A DNA stretch of 31,593 bases from a virus. Position 1 is the first letter of the stretch; each line of letters starts with the position of its first letter. Made by a program: the position numbers and the translations under genes. Under the pieces are notes generated by a model. That model ran no database searches, had not been told where the DNA came from, and worked only from the letters and a program-made list of their open reading frames with translations. Below are positions 7,460-15,144 of the stretch, in pieces. The stretch is from positions 1 through 31,593 of the IMG/VR virus record IMGVR_UViG_3300025433_000009; one strand, given 5' to 3'.

Positions 7460-8914
7460 ATGAGAAATATAATTGCAAATACAATTAGAGATAAATATTC
7501 TAATAACATACCAGATATTGAAAAGTCCAAATCAATGATATTAGAGTTCACCGTAAAAGATGTTGGTGGAGCGGGTACTGGTGATGTCACATTACCTTTA
7601 GCAGGTGCATTTGGTGTATATGTTGCTTGGGGTGATGCTGGTGATATTTCTGATGATGATGTTTATGAGACAGGAGATACTTGTAGTCACGCTTATAGTG
7701 CTAATGGTAAATATATCTGCAAAATAAGCAAGTCTGGAGCTGGATTACCTGCGTTTGGTGGTGCAAATTGGGATGCTGGCAATTATCTTACAAGCGTAAT
7801 AGCGTTTGGTTCTGGATTAGGGCTGACATCATTATTCGAAGGGTTCAGGGGTTGCGGAAATCTACTAAGCGTTCCCGATACTTCATTGCCAAGCACTGTT
7901 CTTATTTTATCAGGTACATTCCATGGTTGCTCAGTTTTAAATCAGGGCTGTACTCGTTGGGATACAACTCATGTTACCAATATGTATAGGATATTTTACA
8001 GTGCAACAGCTTTCAATCAACCTATTGGAACTTGGAATACAGAGAGTGTCACCAATATGGCTCAGATGTTTTACGGTGCATCTCGGTTCAATCAACCTAT
8101 TGGAACTTGGAATACAGCTCTTGTCACCACTATGCAGTCTATGTTTTACAAAGCATCTCGGTTCAATCAAGATATTGGAGCTTGGGATACATCCAGTGTC
8201 GACACTATGGCTTATATGTTTTACTATGCAGAAGCTTTCAATCAACCTATTGGAAGTTGGAATACTGCTCTTGTCACCACTATGCGTCAGATGTTTTACT
8301 ACGCAAGACATTTCAATCAAGATATATCTAATTGGATTACATCCGGTGTCGAGAATATGCTGCATATGTTTTTCCTTGCAGACGACTTCAATCAACCTAT
8401 TGGAGATTGGGATATAACGAGTGTCGGCAGTATGCGATATATGCTTACAAATTCCAATATGAACAAAGCTAACTTCGAGGCAACGATTATAGGGTGGGCA
8501 CAGACGGTTGCTATTAATGATTCACCAACTAACATAACTTTAGGTTGTCCTACCGTAACAGTTGACAATGAGATTGGTGATGATGGTCATGCAATAGATG
8601 CTTTATTGTTTTTGTCTGATTTATTATGGACATTTGACCCATCCCCTGTAGCCACGACAGCACCAGCAATAACTAACCCAGCAAATAGTCTTTTCGTTAC
8701 AATAACAAGTACATACTCACAACAAAATATATACTATACTACAGACGGTTCGGAACCTGACGCTACTGATAATCTTTACTCAAGACCATTCTCAGTAGAG
8801 CATCGTGATACAGTAAACGCTATTGCAATTATTAGAGAGTTAGATGGTTTATCAGACTTCTCAATAAGCGATATGGCAAGTGAAGCAATAACAGAAGCAG
8901 GAGCAACACCATGA
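7460..8914 (+). CDS. BspA-like (DUF285) repeat protein with chitobiase-C-terminal-like domain
   Basis: A 484-residue protein. After an N-terminal beta-rich region (PKD-like GTGDVTLPLAGAFGVYVAWGD, residues about 35-100) come about seven 25-residue repeats from residue 160 to 334, each of the form FNQPIGTWNTxxVTxMxxMF: the BspA/DUF285 family of leucine-rich-like surface repeats. Residues about 395-470 (SLFVTITST...IYYTTDGSEPDATDNLYSRPF) match the CHB_HEX_C_1 Ig-like domain. No signal peptide is visible, so it is probably a virion component rather than secreted. DUF285 proteins are usually cell-surface adhesins; here adhesion to host or mucus/glycan is inferred. Its place between portal and protease is unusual. 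Confidence 0.8.
   Translation: MRNIIANTIRDKYSNNIPDIEKSKSMILEFTVKDVGGAGTGDVTLPLAGAFGVYVAWGDAGDISDDDVYETGDTCSHAYSANGKYICKISKSGAGLPAFGGANWDAGNYLTSVIAFGSGLGLTSLFEGFRGCGNLLSVPDTSLPSTVLILSGTFHGCSVLNQGCTRWDTTHVTNMYRIFYSATAFNQPIGTWNTESVTNMAQMFYGASRFNQPIGTWNTALVTTMQSMFYKASRFNQDIGAWDTSSVDTMAYMFYYAEAFNQPIGSWNTALVTTMRQMFYYARHFNQDISNWITSGVENMLHMFFLADDFNQPIGDWDITSVGSMRYMLTNSNMNKANFEATIIGWAQTVAINDSPTNITLGCPTVTVDNEIGDDGHAIDALLFLSDLLWTFDPSPVATTAPAITNPANSLFVTITSTYSQQNIYYTTDGSEPDATDNLYSRPFSVEHRDTVNAIAIIRELDGLSDFSISDMASEAITEAGATP
7937..8461 (+). repeat. 75-bp in-frame tandem repeats of the DUF285 protein
   Basis: The element TTCAATCAA(C/G)(C/A)TATTGGA starts at 8012, 8087, 8162, 8237, 8312 and 8387, exactly 75 bp apart, with a diverged first unit at 7937. 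The perfect period keeps the frame and would allow copy-number change by recombination. Confidence 0.85.
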
Positions 8915-9099
8915 CTCTAAAATTTAACGATAACGAATACCGTATAGTGTTCAGCAATGGAACATATTGCTCACATGGCAAAGGTGGTTCAACACTTGGT
9001 AAGTATCTTACTTTTGAAACATTCACGACTAAAGCTAAATTGGATATTAGGCTGAGTGAACTCGGGGTCGATATGGATGAGGATATAGTAAATAACTAA
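8911..9099 (+). CDS. small hypothetical protein (62 aa) coupled to the DUF285 gene
   Basis: The ATG overlaps the DUF285 stop as ATGA, so the two are translated together. The product (MTLKFNDNEYRIVFSNGTY, then GGSTLGKYLTFETFTTKAKL) is acidic at its C terminus and has no recognised domain. The start KFNDNEYRIVFSNG looks like a beta hairpin. It may be a partner or chaperone of the DUF285 protein. A promoter-bearing gap follows. Confidence 0.55.
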   Translation: MTLKFNDNEYRIVFSNGTYCSHGKGGSTLGKYLTFETFTTKAKLDIRLSELGVDMDEDIVNN

Positions 9100-9115
9100 A
9101 TAAACAAAATTTAAC

Positions 9116-9144
9116 TTGACATTTTTTGTAAATAGAAACATATT
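9116..9144 (+). promoter_or_regulatory. candidate promoter before the protease/capsid genes
   Basis: TTGACA (9116-9121) has a 17-bp spacer to CATATT (9139-9144), a 4 of 6 match to the -10 box. Downstream, TATTAAA and AGAGGTAATTAA lead to the ATG at 9163. The same pattern recurs before the gene at 26523. Confidence 0.45.
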
Positions 9145-9162
9145 AAATAAAGAGGTAATTAA

Positions 9163-10275
9163 ATGAAAACTAACATTAAGAAGAAAAGAGAATTGAGAGA
9201 TGTAACAATCACTCATGTTTCTTTCGTCGACAAGGGTGCAAATCAACGCACTTTCCTTTTGGCAAAAGCAGAAGGCGATGTCGAGTCTAATATGGAGATT
9301 GATGTTAAGTATATCGTAAAGGCTGACCTAATTACCACCACAGATGACGAACAACGATTACTTTATGGTATTGTTTATGAGCCGGATGTAGTGGATTCAC
9401 ACGGTGACTTTATGACTGCTGACAATATTGAAAAAGCCTGCCATGAATATATGAGGTATTATAGAGCTATGGATAGACAGCACGACTTAGAGGCTGGAAT
9501 GGGCGAGGTTGTGGAATGTTATACCGCTCCCTGCGATTTGACACTTAACGGAAATGCCGTTACGAAAGGCACATGGATTATTGCAAGCAAGGCTACACAG
9601 GAAATCTGGGATGCCTACAAGAAGGGCGACATTACTGGTTTTTCAATGTATGGTATCGCTCGCAATGTTATCGAGAAAACAGAAGTCGAGACTAAGGAAA
9701 ACATTCTGGAAAGAGCATTAAGGGCTATTGGCTTCGGCAAGTCATTTGATGACACGGTAAATGAGCGTATTTCCGACATAACGAAGAGTCCATATTTCTT
9801 ACTCGATATGTTACATAGCGACTATTATGAGAATTTAGAATGGAATGAAGATGATATCGAGAAACTAAATGTATTTTCTAAATCACTTGGAGAATGTAAA
9901 GCCTATGTCGATAAGAAAGTTGTCGAGTTGAGCACTATCGTAACGAGCGAAGTCGACGACGAGACTATAAATGAAGAAGAAATAATAATTAACAACGAAG
10001 AAGGAGACAACTCTATGGAAGAGACAAAGGTTTTAGAATTAGTACAGAAATGTATTGCTGAAATTGAAACTCCAGACATCACCGAACAAGTAACTGTTCT
10101 ATTGAAGGAAGTTCTTGAAGAAAGTAATGCTGAAATTAATGAAGTAGTGAAGGGTCTTACTGAGACCGTCGCGACATTGACTGAGAAAATTGAAAAGTTT
10201 GAAACAGACTCTAGCGCGGGCACTGAAACACAAGTAACAGAAGTGGCAATGAGCCACGCACCAACTTTACTATAA
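9163..10275 (+). CDS. prohead protease (XkdF/S78-like) fused to a scaffold domain
   Basis: Residues about 1-180 match the XkdF-like prohead protease family: ITHVSFVDKGANQRTF, YGIVYEPDVVDSHGDFM, RQHD with the likely catalytic His107, and ITGFSMYG with Ser161. It should mature the prohead by cleaving scaffold and capsid proteins. From about residue 255 the chain becomes acidic and coiled-coil (ETKVLELVQKCIAEIE, LLKEVLEESNAEINEVVKGL), as in an internal scaffold. An internal ATG at 10015 with AAGGAG could give a free scaffold. TCGA is moderately enriched here (9 copies). It precedes the major capsid gene, as usual. Confidence 0.85.
   Translation: MKTNIKKKRELRDVTITHVSFVDKGANQRTFLLAKAEGDVESNMEIDVKYIVKADLITTTDDEQRLLYGIVYEPDVVDSHGDFMTADNIEKACHEYMRYYRAMDRQHDLEAGMGEVVECYTAPCDLTLNGNAVTKGTWIIASKATQEIWDAYKKGDITGFSMYGIARNVIEKTEVETKENILERALRAIGFGKSFDDTVNERISDITKSPYFLLDMLHSDYYENLEWNEDDIEKLNVFSKSLGECKAYVDKKVVELSTIVTSEVDDETINEEEIIINNEEGDNSMEETKVLELVQKCIAEIETPDITEQVTVLLKEVLEESNAEINEVVKGLTETVATLTEKIEKFETDSSAGTETQVTEVAMSHAPTLL
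10015..10275 (+). CDS. possible nested scaffold protein from an internal start
   Basis: Within the protease gene and in the same frame, AAGGAG (10001-10006) lies 8 nt before ATG (10015), an excellent ribosome site. The product would be 86 residues, almost wholly helical and acidic (MEETKVLELVQKCIAEIETP). The arrangement copies lambda C/Nu3, where the scaffold is the C-terminal part of the protease made separately. The site is seen; the independent product is inferred. Confidence 0.5.
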   Translation: MEETKVLELVQKCIAEIETPDITEQVTVLLKEVLEESNAEINEVVKGLTETVATLTEKIEKFETDSSAGTETQVTEVAMSHAPTLL

Positions 10276-10291
10276 TAAGGAGAAAAGTATA

Positions 10292-11839
10292 ATGGCTAAA
10301 TTAACTAGCGCAAACGCACTTGCCGTCTTAGAAGCACTTGGCGTAGATATTGAAAAAGGTGCCGTAGAGGCTCCACAGGCTAAGTATAGTAGAGTTGCTC
10401 TCTATTTGCTTTCAAAACAGGGCTACACAGGGCTCACCGACTCTGACGGCATTGAAATTGCAAAGTCAACAATCGATGAAACTACTCTCGATTTCACACG
10501 CGGAAGAACACTTACTGAGGAGCAGGCTCGTATCCAGTTGGATTTCATATTTGACAAAAGCCCCTACCTTAGAATGTTTAATTCACGCATCGTCAATAAG
10601 CTGGTCGTTCCTATTCAAGCCAAGGCTATTCGCAAGAAGAATTTATTCTCTCGTGAAAGAAACGGCGGAACTTCTGGTCTTACAATCAACAAGCGCATCG
10701 TTCATAACTTCGGCTTAAACCTACAGTTACAGAATATTCAGCTTGACCATGATATTCCATTGCAGACTGTAATCGACAATCTTTGGATTCCAAGTTGGGA
10801 TGCAGAGGTTCAGAACGATGTTGCTATTTCATTGTCTAATGATATTTTACTACTTGTAACCAATGGCTTAGAGACTGGAACCTATTCTAGCACTCAGGAA
10901 TTTTATGACCTCTGTAAAGGGTTCATCCAGATTCTTAGGGTTGCCGATGGAGCCCATACTAATAGCTACGGTTCAATCACAGTTAATGGTTTCTTGGGCA
11001 AATATCTTACTCCTGTAAAAATTAATACTGCTGATTATATTGGCGTTAATTATACTGGGGCTAACTTGCAGGCTCTTATGACCAAGATGCATGACGGTAT
11101 GCTTCCAGAATATCGCAGTAATCCCAACAATGTATTTATGATGTCTCAGGCTGATGTTGATACATACAGAAACTCTCGTTCCATAATGACCGGCAGTAAC
11201 GCGGTTGCGACAGAATATAGAGAAGGTATCCTTACTGACGGCAGTGTGCCTAGGTTCTTAGGTAAGCAAATCGTAGTTCTTCCCGACATGATTTCTATCA
11301 ATGAAACTCATGAGGTAAGTGCTGCAATTTCTGGTGCTATTGTTTATGGTAATCCTATGAACATTGATGTTGCCTCTGACAGCACATCTTACCTTAAAAC
11401 AGATGAGTTCAACGGTCGTGGCTCTACTGGCTCGGTATTTGAATACACATATAATATGTATATGGATGTTCAGGTTGGAATGCATGAAAGCTTTGTAATT
11501 GCATTTAACGGTGCTACCGTTCAGCAGATATATATGGTTAATGCTGTTAATTATCCAAACGGCAACTCTGACAGATATGCTGTTACTTCTGGTGCAAATT
11601 ATGCCGTCGAACAAACTACATTTGACCTATATCCGGTTTGTGACACTCAGCATTCTGAAATATATTATCATACTAGCACATTGTCAGCAACGAAGGCTAC
11701 AGCCATCTCCGCCGGTGCAACTCGTGTTCAGGACGGTGATAACCTTACTGACCTTGCTAATGATGTCTACTACATAAGAGCATATTATGACAATGCTGTA
11801 ACTTCTCCTGAGATTACATTAACCGTAACCACGGCGTAA
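10292..11839 (+). CDS. major capsid protein with Ig-like C-terminal extension
   Basis: A 515-residue protein directly after the protease, with AAGGAG before the ATG. Residues about 80-420 have the features of an HK97-fold capsid protein of the P2-N-like kind: LDFIFDKSPYLRMFNSRIV, paired VQNDVAISLSNDILLLV, ALMTKMHDGMLPEYRSNP, and NVFMMSQADVDTYRNSRSIM with FLGKQIVVLPDMI. Residues about 435-515 (FDLYPVCDTQHSEIYYHTS ... YYIRAYYDNAVTSPEITLTV) look like a chitobiase-type Ig domain, similar in pattern to the one in the DUF285 protein, and could project from the shell as a built-in decoration. Position and size make the capsid call firm; the P2 affiliation is less certain. Confidence 0.88.
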   Translation: MAKLTSANALAVLEALGVDIEKGAVEAPQAKYSRVALYLLSKQGYTGLTDSDGIEIAKSTIDETTLDFTRGRTLTEEQARIQLDFIFDKSPYLRMFNSRIVNKLVVPIQAKAIRKKNLFSRERNGGTSGLTINKRIVHNFGLNLQLQNIQLDHDIPLQTVIDNLWIPSWDAEVQNDVAISLSNDILLLVTNGLETGTYSSTQEFYDLCKGFIQILRVADGAHTNSYGSITVNGFLGKYLTPVKINTADYIGVNYTGANLQALMTKMHDGMLPEYRSNPNNVFMMSQADVDTYRNSRSIMTGSNAVATEYREGILTDGSVPRFLGKQIVVLPDMISINETHEVSAAISGAIVYGNPMNIDVASDSTSYLKTDEFNGRGSTGSVFEYTYNMYMDVQVGMHESFVIAFNGATVQQIYMVNAVNYPNGNSDRYAVTSGANYAVEQTTFDLYPVCDTQHSEIYYHTSTLSATKATAISAGATRVQDGDNLTDLANDVYYIRAYYDNAVTSPEITLTVTTA

Positions 11840-11845
11840 TAACTA

Positions 11846-12055
11846 ATGGAACAGAAACCAATCAAAAAGGTTTCTAATTATAAAAGCCTTGTCACTCACG
11901 CGGGTGGCAAGGTATATTATATAGTTATGAACCAGACCGTGCATGATGCAGTTCTTGGTAAATTGACTAAGAATAAAAAATATAAACTTAACAAGAAAGC
12001 GTTCAGAACTTTACCTAAGGGTAGTTTCGAATTAGTTGATATTGTTAATAGCTAA
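11846..12055 (+). CDS. small basic hypothetical protein (69 aa)
   Basis: MEQKPIKKVSNYKSLVTHAG is followed by GKVYYIVMNQTVHD and a lysine-rich LTKNKKYKLNKKAF. It is strongly basic, beta-rich at the start, and has no recognised domain. It lies between the capsid and connector genes, where small head-joining or DNA-contacting proteins are common. The ribosome site is weak, so translation may depend on the highly expressed capsid gene 6 nt upstream. Confidence 0.5.
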   Translation: MEQKPIKKVSNYKSLVTHAGGKVYYIVMNQTVHDAVLGKLTKNKKYKLNKKAFRTLPKGSFELVDIVNS

Positions 12056-12070
12056 ACAAATGGAGTCAAG

Positions 12071-12577
12071 ATGGCAGTTTTAGTTCATGATGATGCGATT
12101 GTTTTGAAGATGGCTGAGTTGGCAACTGTTTCGGCAAGTGCTAAGAAGGTTATTACACCTCAAATCATATCTAGTGCATCACGAGAAATGTTGCAGAATC
12201 TTGGCGACACTGCTTATGCTACATATGTTGCTGATTTTGATGCTTACCCGACCTTAGAGGCTTTTGAAGTTTTCGATGACAAGGAATTCAACGCTTTAGA
12301 CTCAGATGAAAGGTCACTCAGGAGCTTGATATTTGGTGAGGCTTACTTTGCCTTGTATCATTTATCACTAGCACTAAGAAAGCTGGTGAAGGGTTCTGTT
12401 AATACCGAGCGTGAAAGTTCTGGTAGCAATAGTGTCGCAACGGCTCCTTATGATGAGATATTATCCAAGGCTGAAAGCTATCGTGAATTAGCGTTTGAGA
12501 GTATATCTTTTGCTATACCGTCAGACTCAGAAGATGAAATTTATTATGACGGAACATTTGCGGGGTTTGTAGTATGA
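12071..12577 (+). CDS. putative head-tail connector/adaptor protein
   Basis: A 168-residue acidic, helical protein directly after the capsid region, the usual place for gp6/gp15-like adaptors. Visible stretches are IVLKMAELATVSASAKKVITP, ERSLRSLIFGEAYFALYHLS and AESYRELAFESISFAIP, consistent with a helical bundle. No specific family motif was recognised. GGAG precedes the ATG; its TGA overlaps the next ATG (ATGA), so the two are coupled. Function is by gene order only. Confidence 0.5.
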   Translation: MAVLVHDDAIVLKMAELATVSASAKKVITPQIISSASREMLQNLGDTAYATYVADFDAYPTLEAFEVFDDKEFNALDSDERSLRSLIFGEAYFALYHLSLALRKLVKGSVNTERESSGSNSVATAPYDEILSKAESYRELAFESISFAIPSDSEDEIYYDGTFAGFVV

Positions 12578-12972
12578 GCTCAACCTTCCTAACGAAACAC
12601 ACTGCACTAATCGCTTCGCTCGGGCTTGCGTATTCTGACTATTATATTTCTAGTAATGAAATAGATATGTCGAATGGCGAGTTCCCGACAATAGGATTAT
12701 TTCTAGGAAGTAGTGACTTTGCTAATGAATCTCGAACTTATGCCCCGACAAATTATATCTATGTATTATCGGTTTTTGATATTATAGAACTAGACGATGG
12801 TGAGGGCTCAATGGCAGTTCAGCGCACAACGTTTGACCAGCTAGAGACTATCATCAATGACAATAACTTTAAGGTCGTTACGGCAATCGAGCCAGTTACG
12901 AACCTTGCCACTGGAGAGGGTGCATTTATCTCCGGCTGGACAACTGCAATATCTTTTTTTGCAAATAACTAA
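12574..12972 (+). CDS. putative tail terminator/head-tail joining protein
   Basis: 132 residues, coupled by ATGA to the preceding gene. The alternating pattern (EFPTIGLFLGSSDFANESR, YIYVLSVFDIIELDDGEGSM, FDQLETIINDNNFKVVTAIEP) suggests the alpha/beta fold of tail terminator proteins, which usually sit just before the tail tube gene as here. No residue-level match can be claimed. Ends 12 nt before the tube-like gene. Confidence 0.45.
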   Translation: MSSTFLTKHTALIASLGLAYSDYYISSNEIDMSNGEFPTIGLFLGSSDFANESRTYAPTNYIYVLSVFDIIELDDGEGSMAVQRTTFDQLETIINDNNFKVVTAIEPVTNLATGEGAFISGWTTAISFFANN

Positions 12973-12984
12973 GGAGAAAGCAAA

Positions 12985-13518
12985 ATGGCTTTAACATACG
13001 GAACAACTGGAATTAACAAAAAGGATTTCAGAGTATACATGGCAACTGCCGATACAGCAGGACTCGCCACTTTAATCGCAACCTACGAGGCTACTCAAAA
13101 CAGCACCAATGTTGCCGCAGTCCTTGCATCGATGGAGGAAGTTGGCGAATGTAGAATGGACTCAATCGACTTGGAAATCGCGGAAGGCGAAAGTGTAATG
13201 GGTAATGGTTATGGTAAGATTTCAATCAGTAAGACTGGTACTCTTGCTTTTGAATTAATCAATACTACTATCGCTAACATTAATTCATTAGAAGAATATG
13301 ACAGGGAAATAGTGTCTATATTTCTCGTTGAAAGAGATGCTAGAACAAACTCAGAAGACGCTACTGAGATGAAAGTCCATATCATGATTAACGATGTAAT
13401 TGCATCTTATTCTGAAAAAACAACTGGTGGCTCAAATGTGATTGCTACAATCTCTGTTGAAAAAAGTGTAGCCCGCGCGACTTCTTTCAGAATGATTAAT
13501 GATATAGATGTCCAATAA
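12985..13518 (+). CDS. tail-tube-like protein, copy 1
   Basis: 177 residues with strong ribosome site AAGGAG. Core features: GINKKDFRVYMATAD, MEEVGECRMDSIDLEIAEG, then GKISISKTGTLAFELINTTIANINSLE, and a final ISVEKSVARATSFRMIND. The next gene repeats the same framework, so they are paralogues. Position between connector genes and the terminator/tape measure region, together with the all-beta pattern, suggests the major tail tube subunit that polymerises around the tape measure. No direct family hit can be stated. Confidence 0.6.
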   Translation: MALTYGTTGINKKDFRVYMATADTAGLATLIATYEATQNSTNVAAVLASMEEVGECRMDSIDLEIAEGESVMGNGYGKISISKTGTLAFELINTTIANINSLEEYDREIVSIFLVERDARTNSEDATEMKVHIMINDVIASYSEKTTGGSNVIATISVEKSVARATSFRMINDIDVQ

Positions 13519-13529
13519 GGGAGGATATA

Positions 13530-14438
13530 ATGTCTCCAATGACTTATGGAATAAGCGGACTTAGGTTACGCGATTATATAGTGTATTTAATGTTTGAATC
13601 AAGTGCAAACTATGGAAGCGTGCTTGGTCTCATTGATGATTCATTAACTGCAAATGATGCTGCAAATTATGAACTCGCCAGAACTAAGTTAAATTCTGCT
13701 ATTGCAATAATGCTCGAGCTTGGTGAATGTCGAAAGGAATCCATCGACTCAGAGATTAGCGATGGTGATAGTGTCGCAGGCAACCGGGTTGGTAAGGTTG
13801 TATATGAAAAGAACGGAGTGTTCTCTGCTGAATTAATCAATGCCACCGTGGATAACATTGCGGCACTCGAGCTAGAAGATGGCAATGAGGCTATCGTGTT
13901 ACTTGTCGAGGTTGATGCTACGCGCATATTCGACTATGCAGGTGCAGAGCTCGAGACGAATGAATGTATATTCTTAATGGACACTAATAAGGTTCAGGCT
14001 GGCTCAACTTCTGGCGTGGGAGCTACATTCAATCATTCTGAGAAAATTGTTGGCGGAACTATTCCTATTACTACTTTCTCTATGGAGAAGGAAGTTCGCA
14101 AGGCTAGTTCTTTCAGGCAGTTTGTTAATATTCCGGCTGAACAAATGCATACGCAATTAGTCTATGTAGGTGGAAGCACTGTAGAGGGTGATACTCTCTT
14201 GACTGTAGCATGGACTGCCTCCGTAGACGCCCTGTGTAAGGGTTATTTATTAAATTGCTATTTAGTTTCATCTGGTGCCCTTGTGGAGAGCAAGGAGGTG
14301 ACATTCGGAACGAATACAGTTACATTTAACGGACTCACGAATGATGTTGCCTATAGAATTAACGCTAGGTCGGCAGACTCTAGTTTTGTGCCAAAATCGG
14401 AATCAACCACGCTTGAGTTGACTCCAACAGCCACTTAA
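13530..14438 (+). CDS. tail-tube-like protein, copy 2, with Ig/fn3-like C-terminal domain
   Basis: 302 residues. The first about 210 mirror the preceding protein: LELGECRKESIDSEISDGDS, GKVVYEKNGVFSAELINATV, DNIAALE, ITTFSMEKEVRKASSFRQF. An added domain (about 215-302: TLLTVAWTASVDALCKGYLL, VTFNGLTNDVAYRINARSAD) is a fibronectin-III-like fold. Many siphovirus tubes carry such surface domains on all or some subunits. It may be the major tube protein with the shorter copy as variant, or the reverse. GGAGG precedes the ATG. Confidence 0.6.
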   Translation: MSPMTYGISGLRLRDYIVYLMFESSANYGSVLGLIDDSLTANDAANYELARTKLNSAIAIMLELGECRKESIDSEISDGDSVAGNRVGKVVYEKNGVFSAELINATVDNIAALELEDGNEAIVLLVEVDATRIFDYAGAELETNECIFLMDTNKVQAGSTSGVGATFNHSEKIVGGTIPITTFSMEKEVRKASSFRQFVNIPAEQMHTQLVYVGGSTVEGDTLLTVAWTASVDALCKGYLLNCYLVSSGALVESKEVTFGTNTVTFNGLTNDVAYRINARSADSSFVPKSESTTLELTPTAT

Positions 14439-14464
14439 TCAACTAATAATAACAATATAGGATT

Positions 14465-14495
14465 GGCTGAGCGTGACTGTTCAGCCTTTCTTTTT
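14465..14495 (+). terminator. Rho-independent terminator after the tail tube genes
   Basis: GGCTGA (14465-14470) pairs with TCAGCC (14481-14486) around a 10-nt loop, followed by TTTCTTTTT. It would reduce transcription from the highly expressed capsid/tube genes into the tail assembly genes. The stem is short, so read-through is likely. Confidence 0.7.
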
Positions 14496-14508
14496 ACATG
14501 GAGAAAAT

Positions 14509-15141
14509 ATGAATCGAGACATATTAACTTTTTCTAGAGTTTCGGAATTATTGAAAAACAAGAAGAACATCGACAACATAGATTACAGTGATAAATTTGC
14601 ACGGTCGCTCTCAATGATTATGATAGAAGATGATATTAATCTTTTAAACATGATATGTGATACCATTAATGTGCAAGCTACCACTCAAATCGACAAGGTG
14701 GCTTCCATAAACACTTATTTCGAGCACATCGCCAACCAGATGGAACTTTATAACAATGAGATGGAAAGTCGCAAAGAACACGCCTTAACGCTCGGCATCT
14801 ATGCAAATCCAAGTACCGAGGAAATGGCTATCCGCGCAGAGGAAACAAAAGACATATATTTAACTAATCATTACTTTAATTGCTATTCCATATTAGTTAA
14901 GAATGGATTTGACTCGAATGTTCTGACAATTTATGAATCACTGATGTCGGTCGAGAAGATTTTATGTGATGAGCTAAACAAGGCAAGCCTCGAAGTCTGT
15001 CAAATGATTGACAAGGGCTCAAAGTCATTTACTGATAAAGTTCGAGATTCAATACGCCATGCAAACTTTTATTCTTTTTCTGTTGACATTTATGATGCAG
15101 TTGATAAGGTATATAAAGAACAGGAAAACAATGGAGAATAG
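14509..15141 (+). CDS. putative tail assembly chaperone
   Basis: 210 residues from an ATG at 14509 with GGAGA upstream; a longer frame with GTG at 14473 would begin inside the terminator and is rejected. The protein is helical and acidic (FSRVSELLKNKKN, DDINLLNMICDTINVQ, EEMAIRAEETKDIYLTNHY). Lying between the tube and tape measure genes, it occupies the place of tail assembly chaperones (lambda G/GT). No programmed frameshift site was evident. The next gene is in the same frame after a TAG. Function is by position. Confidence 0.45.
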   Translation: MNRDILTFSRVSELLKNKKNIDNIDYSDKFARSLSMIMIEDDINLLNMICDTINVQATTQIDKVASINTYFEHIANQMELYNNEMESRKEHALTLGIYANPSTEEMAIRAEETKDIYLTNHYFNCYSILVKNGFDSNVLTIYESLMSVEKILCDELNKASLEVCQMIDKGSKSFTDKVRDSIRHANFYSFSVDIYDAVDKVYKEQENNGE

Positions 15142-15144
15142 TTA

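Noticed and set aside
7937-8417. Overlapping frames on both strands across the DUF285 repeats
   Set aside because: They are open only because the 75-bp period repeats without stop codons; codon and family evidence supports only the 7460 frame.
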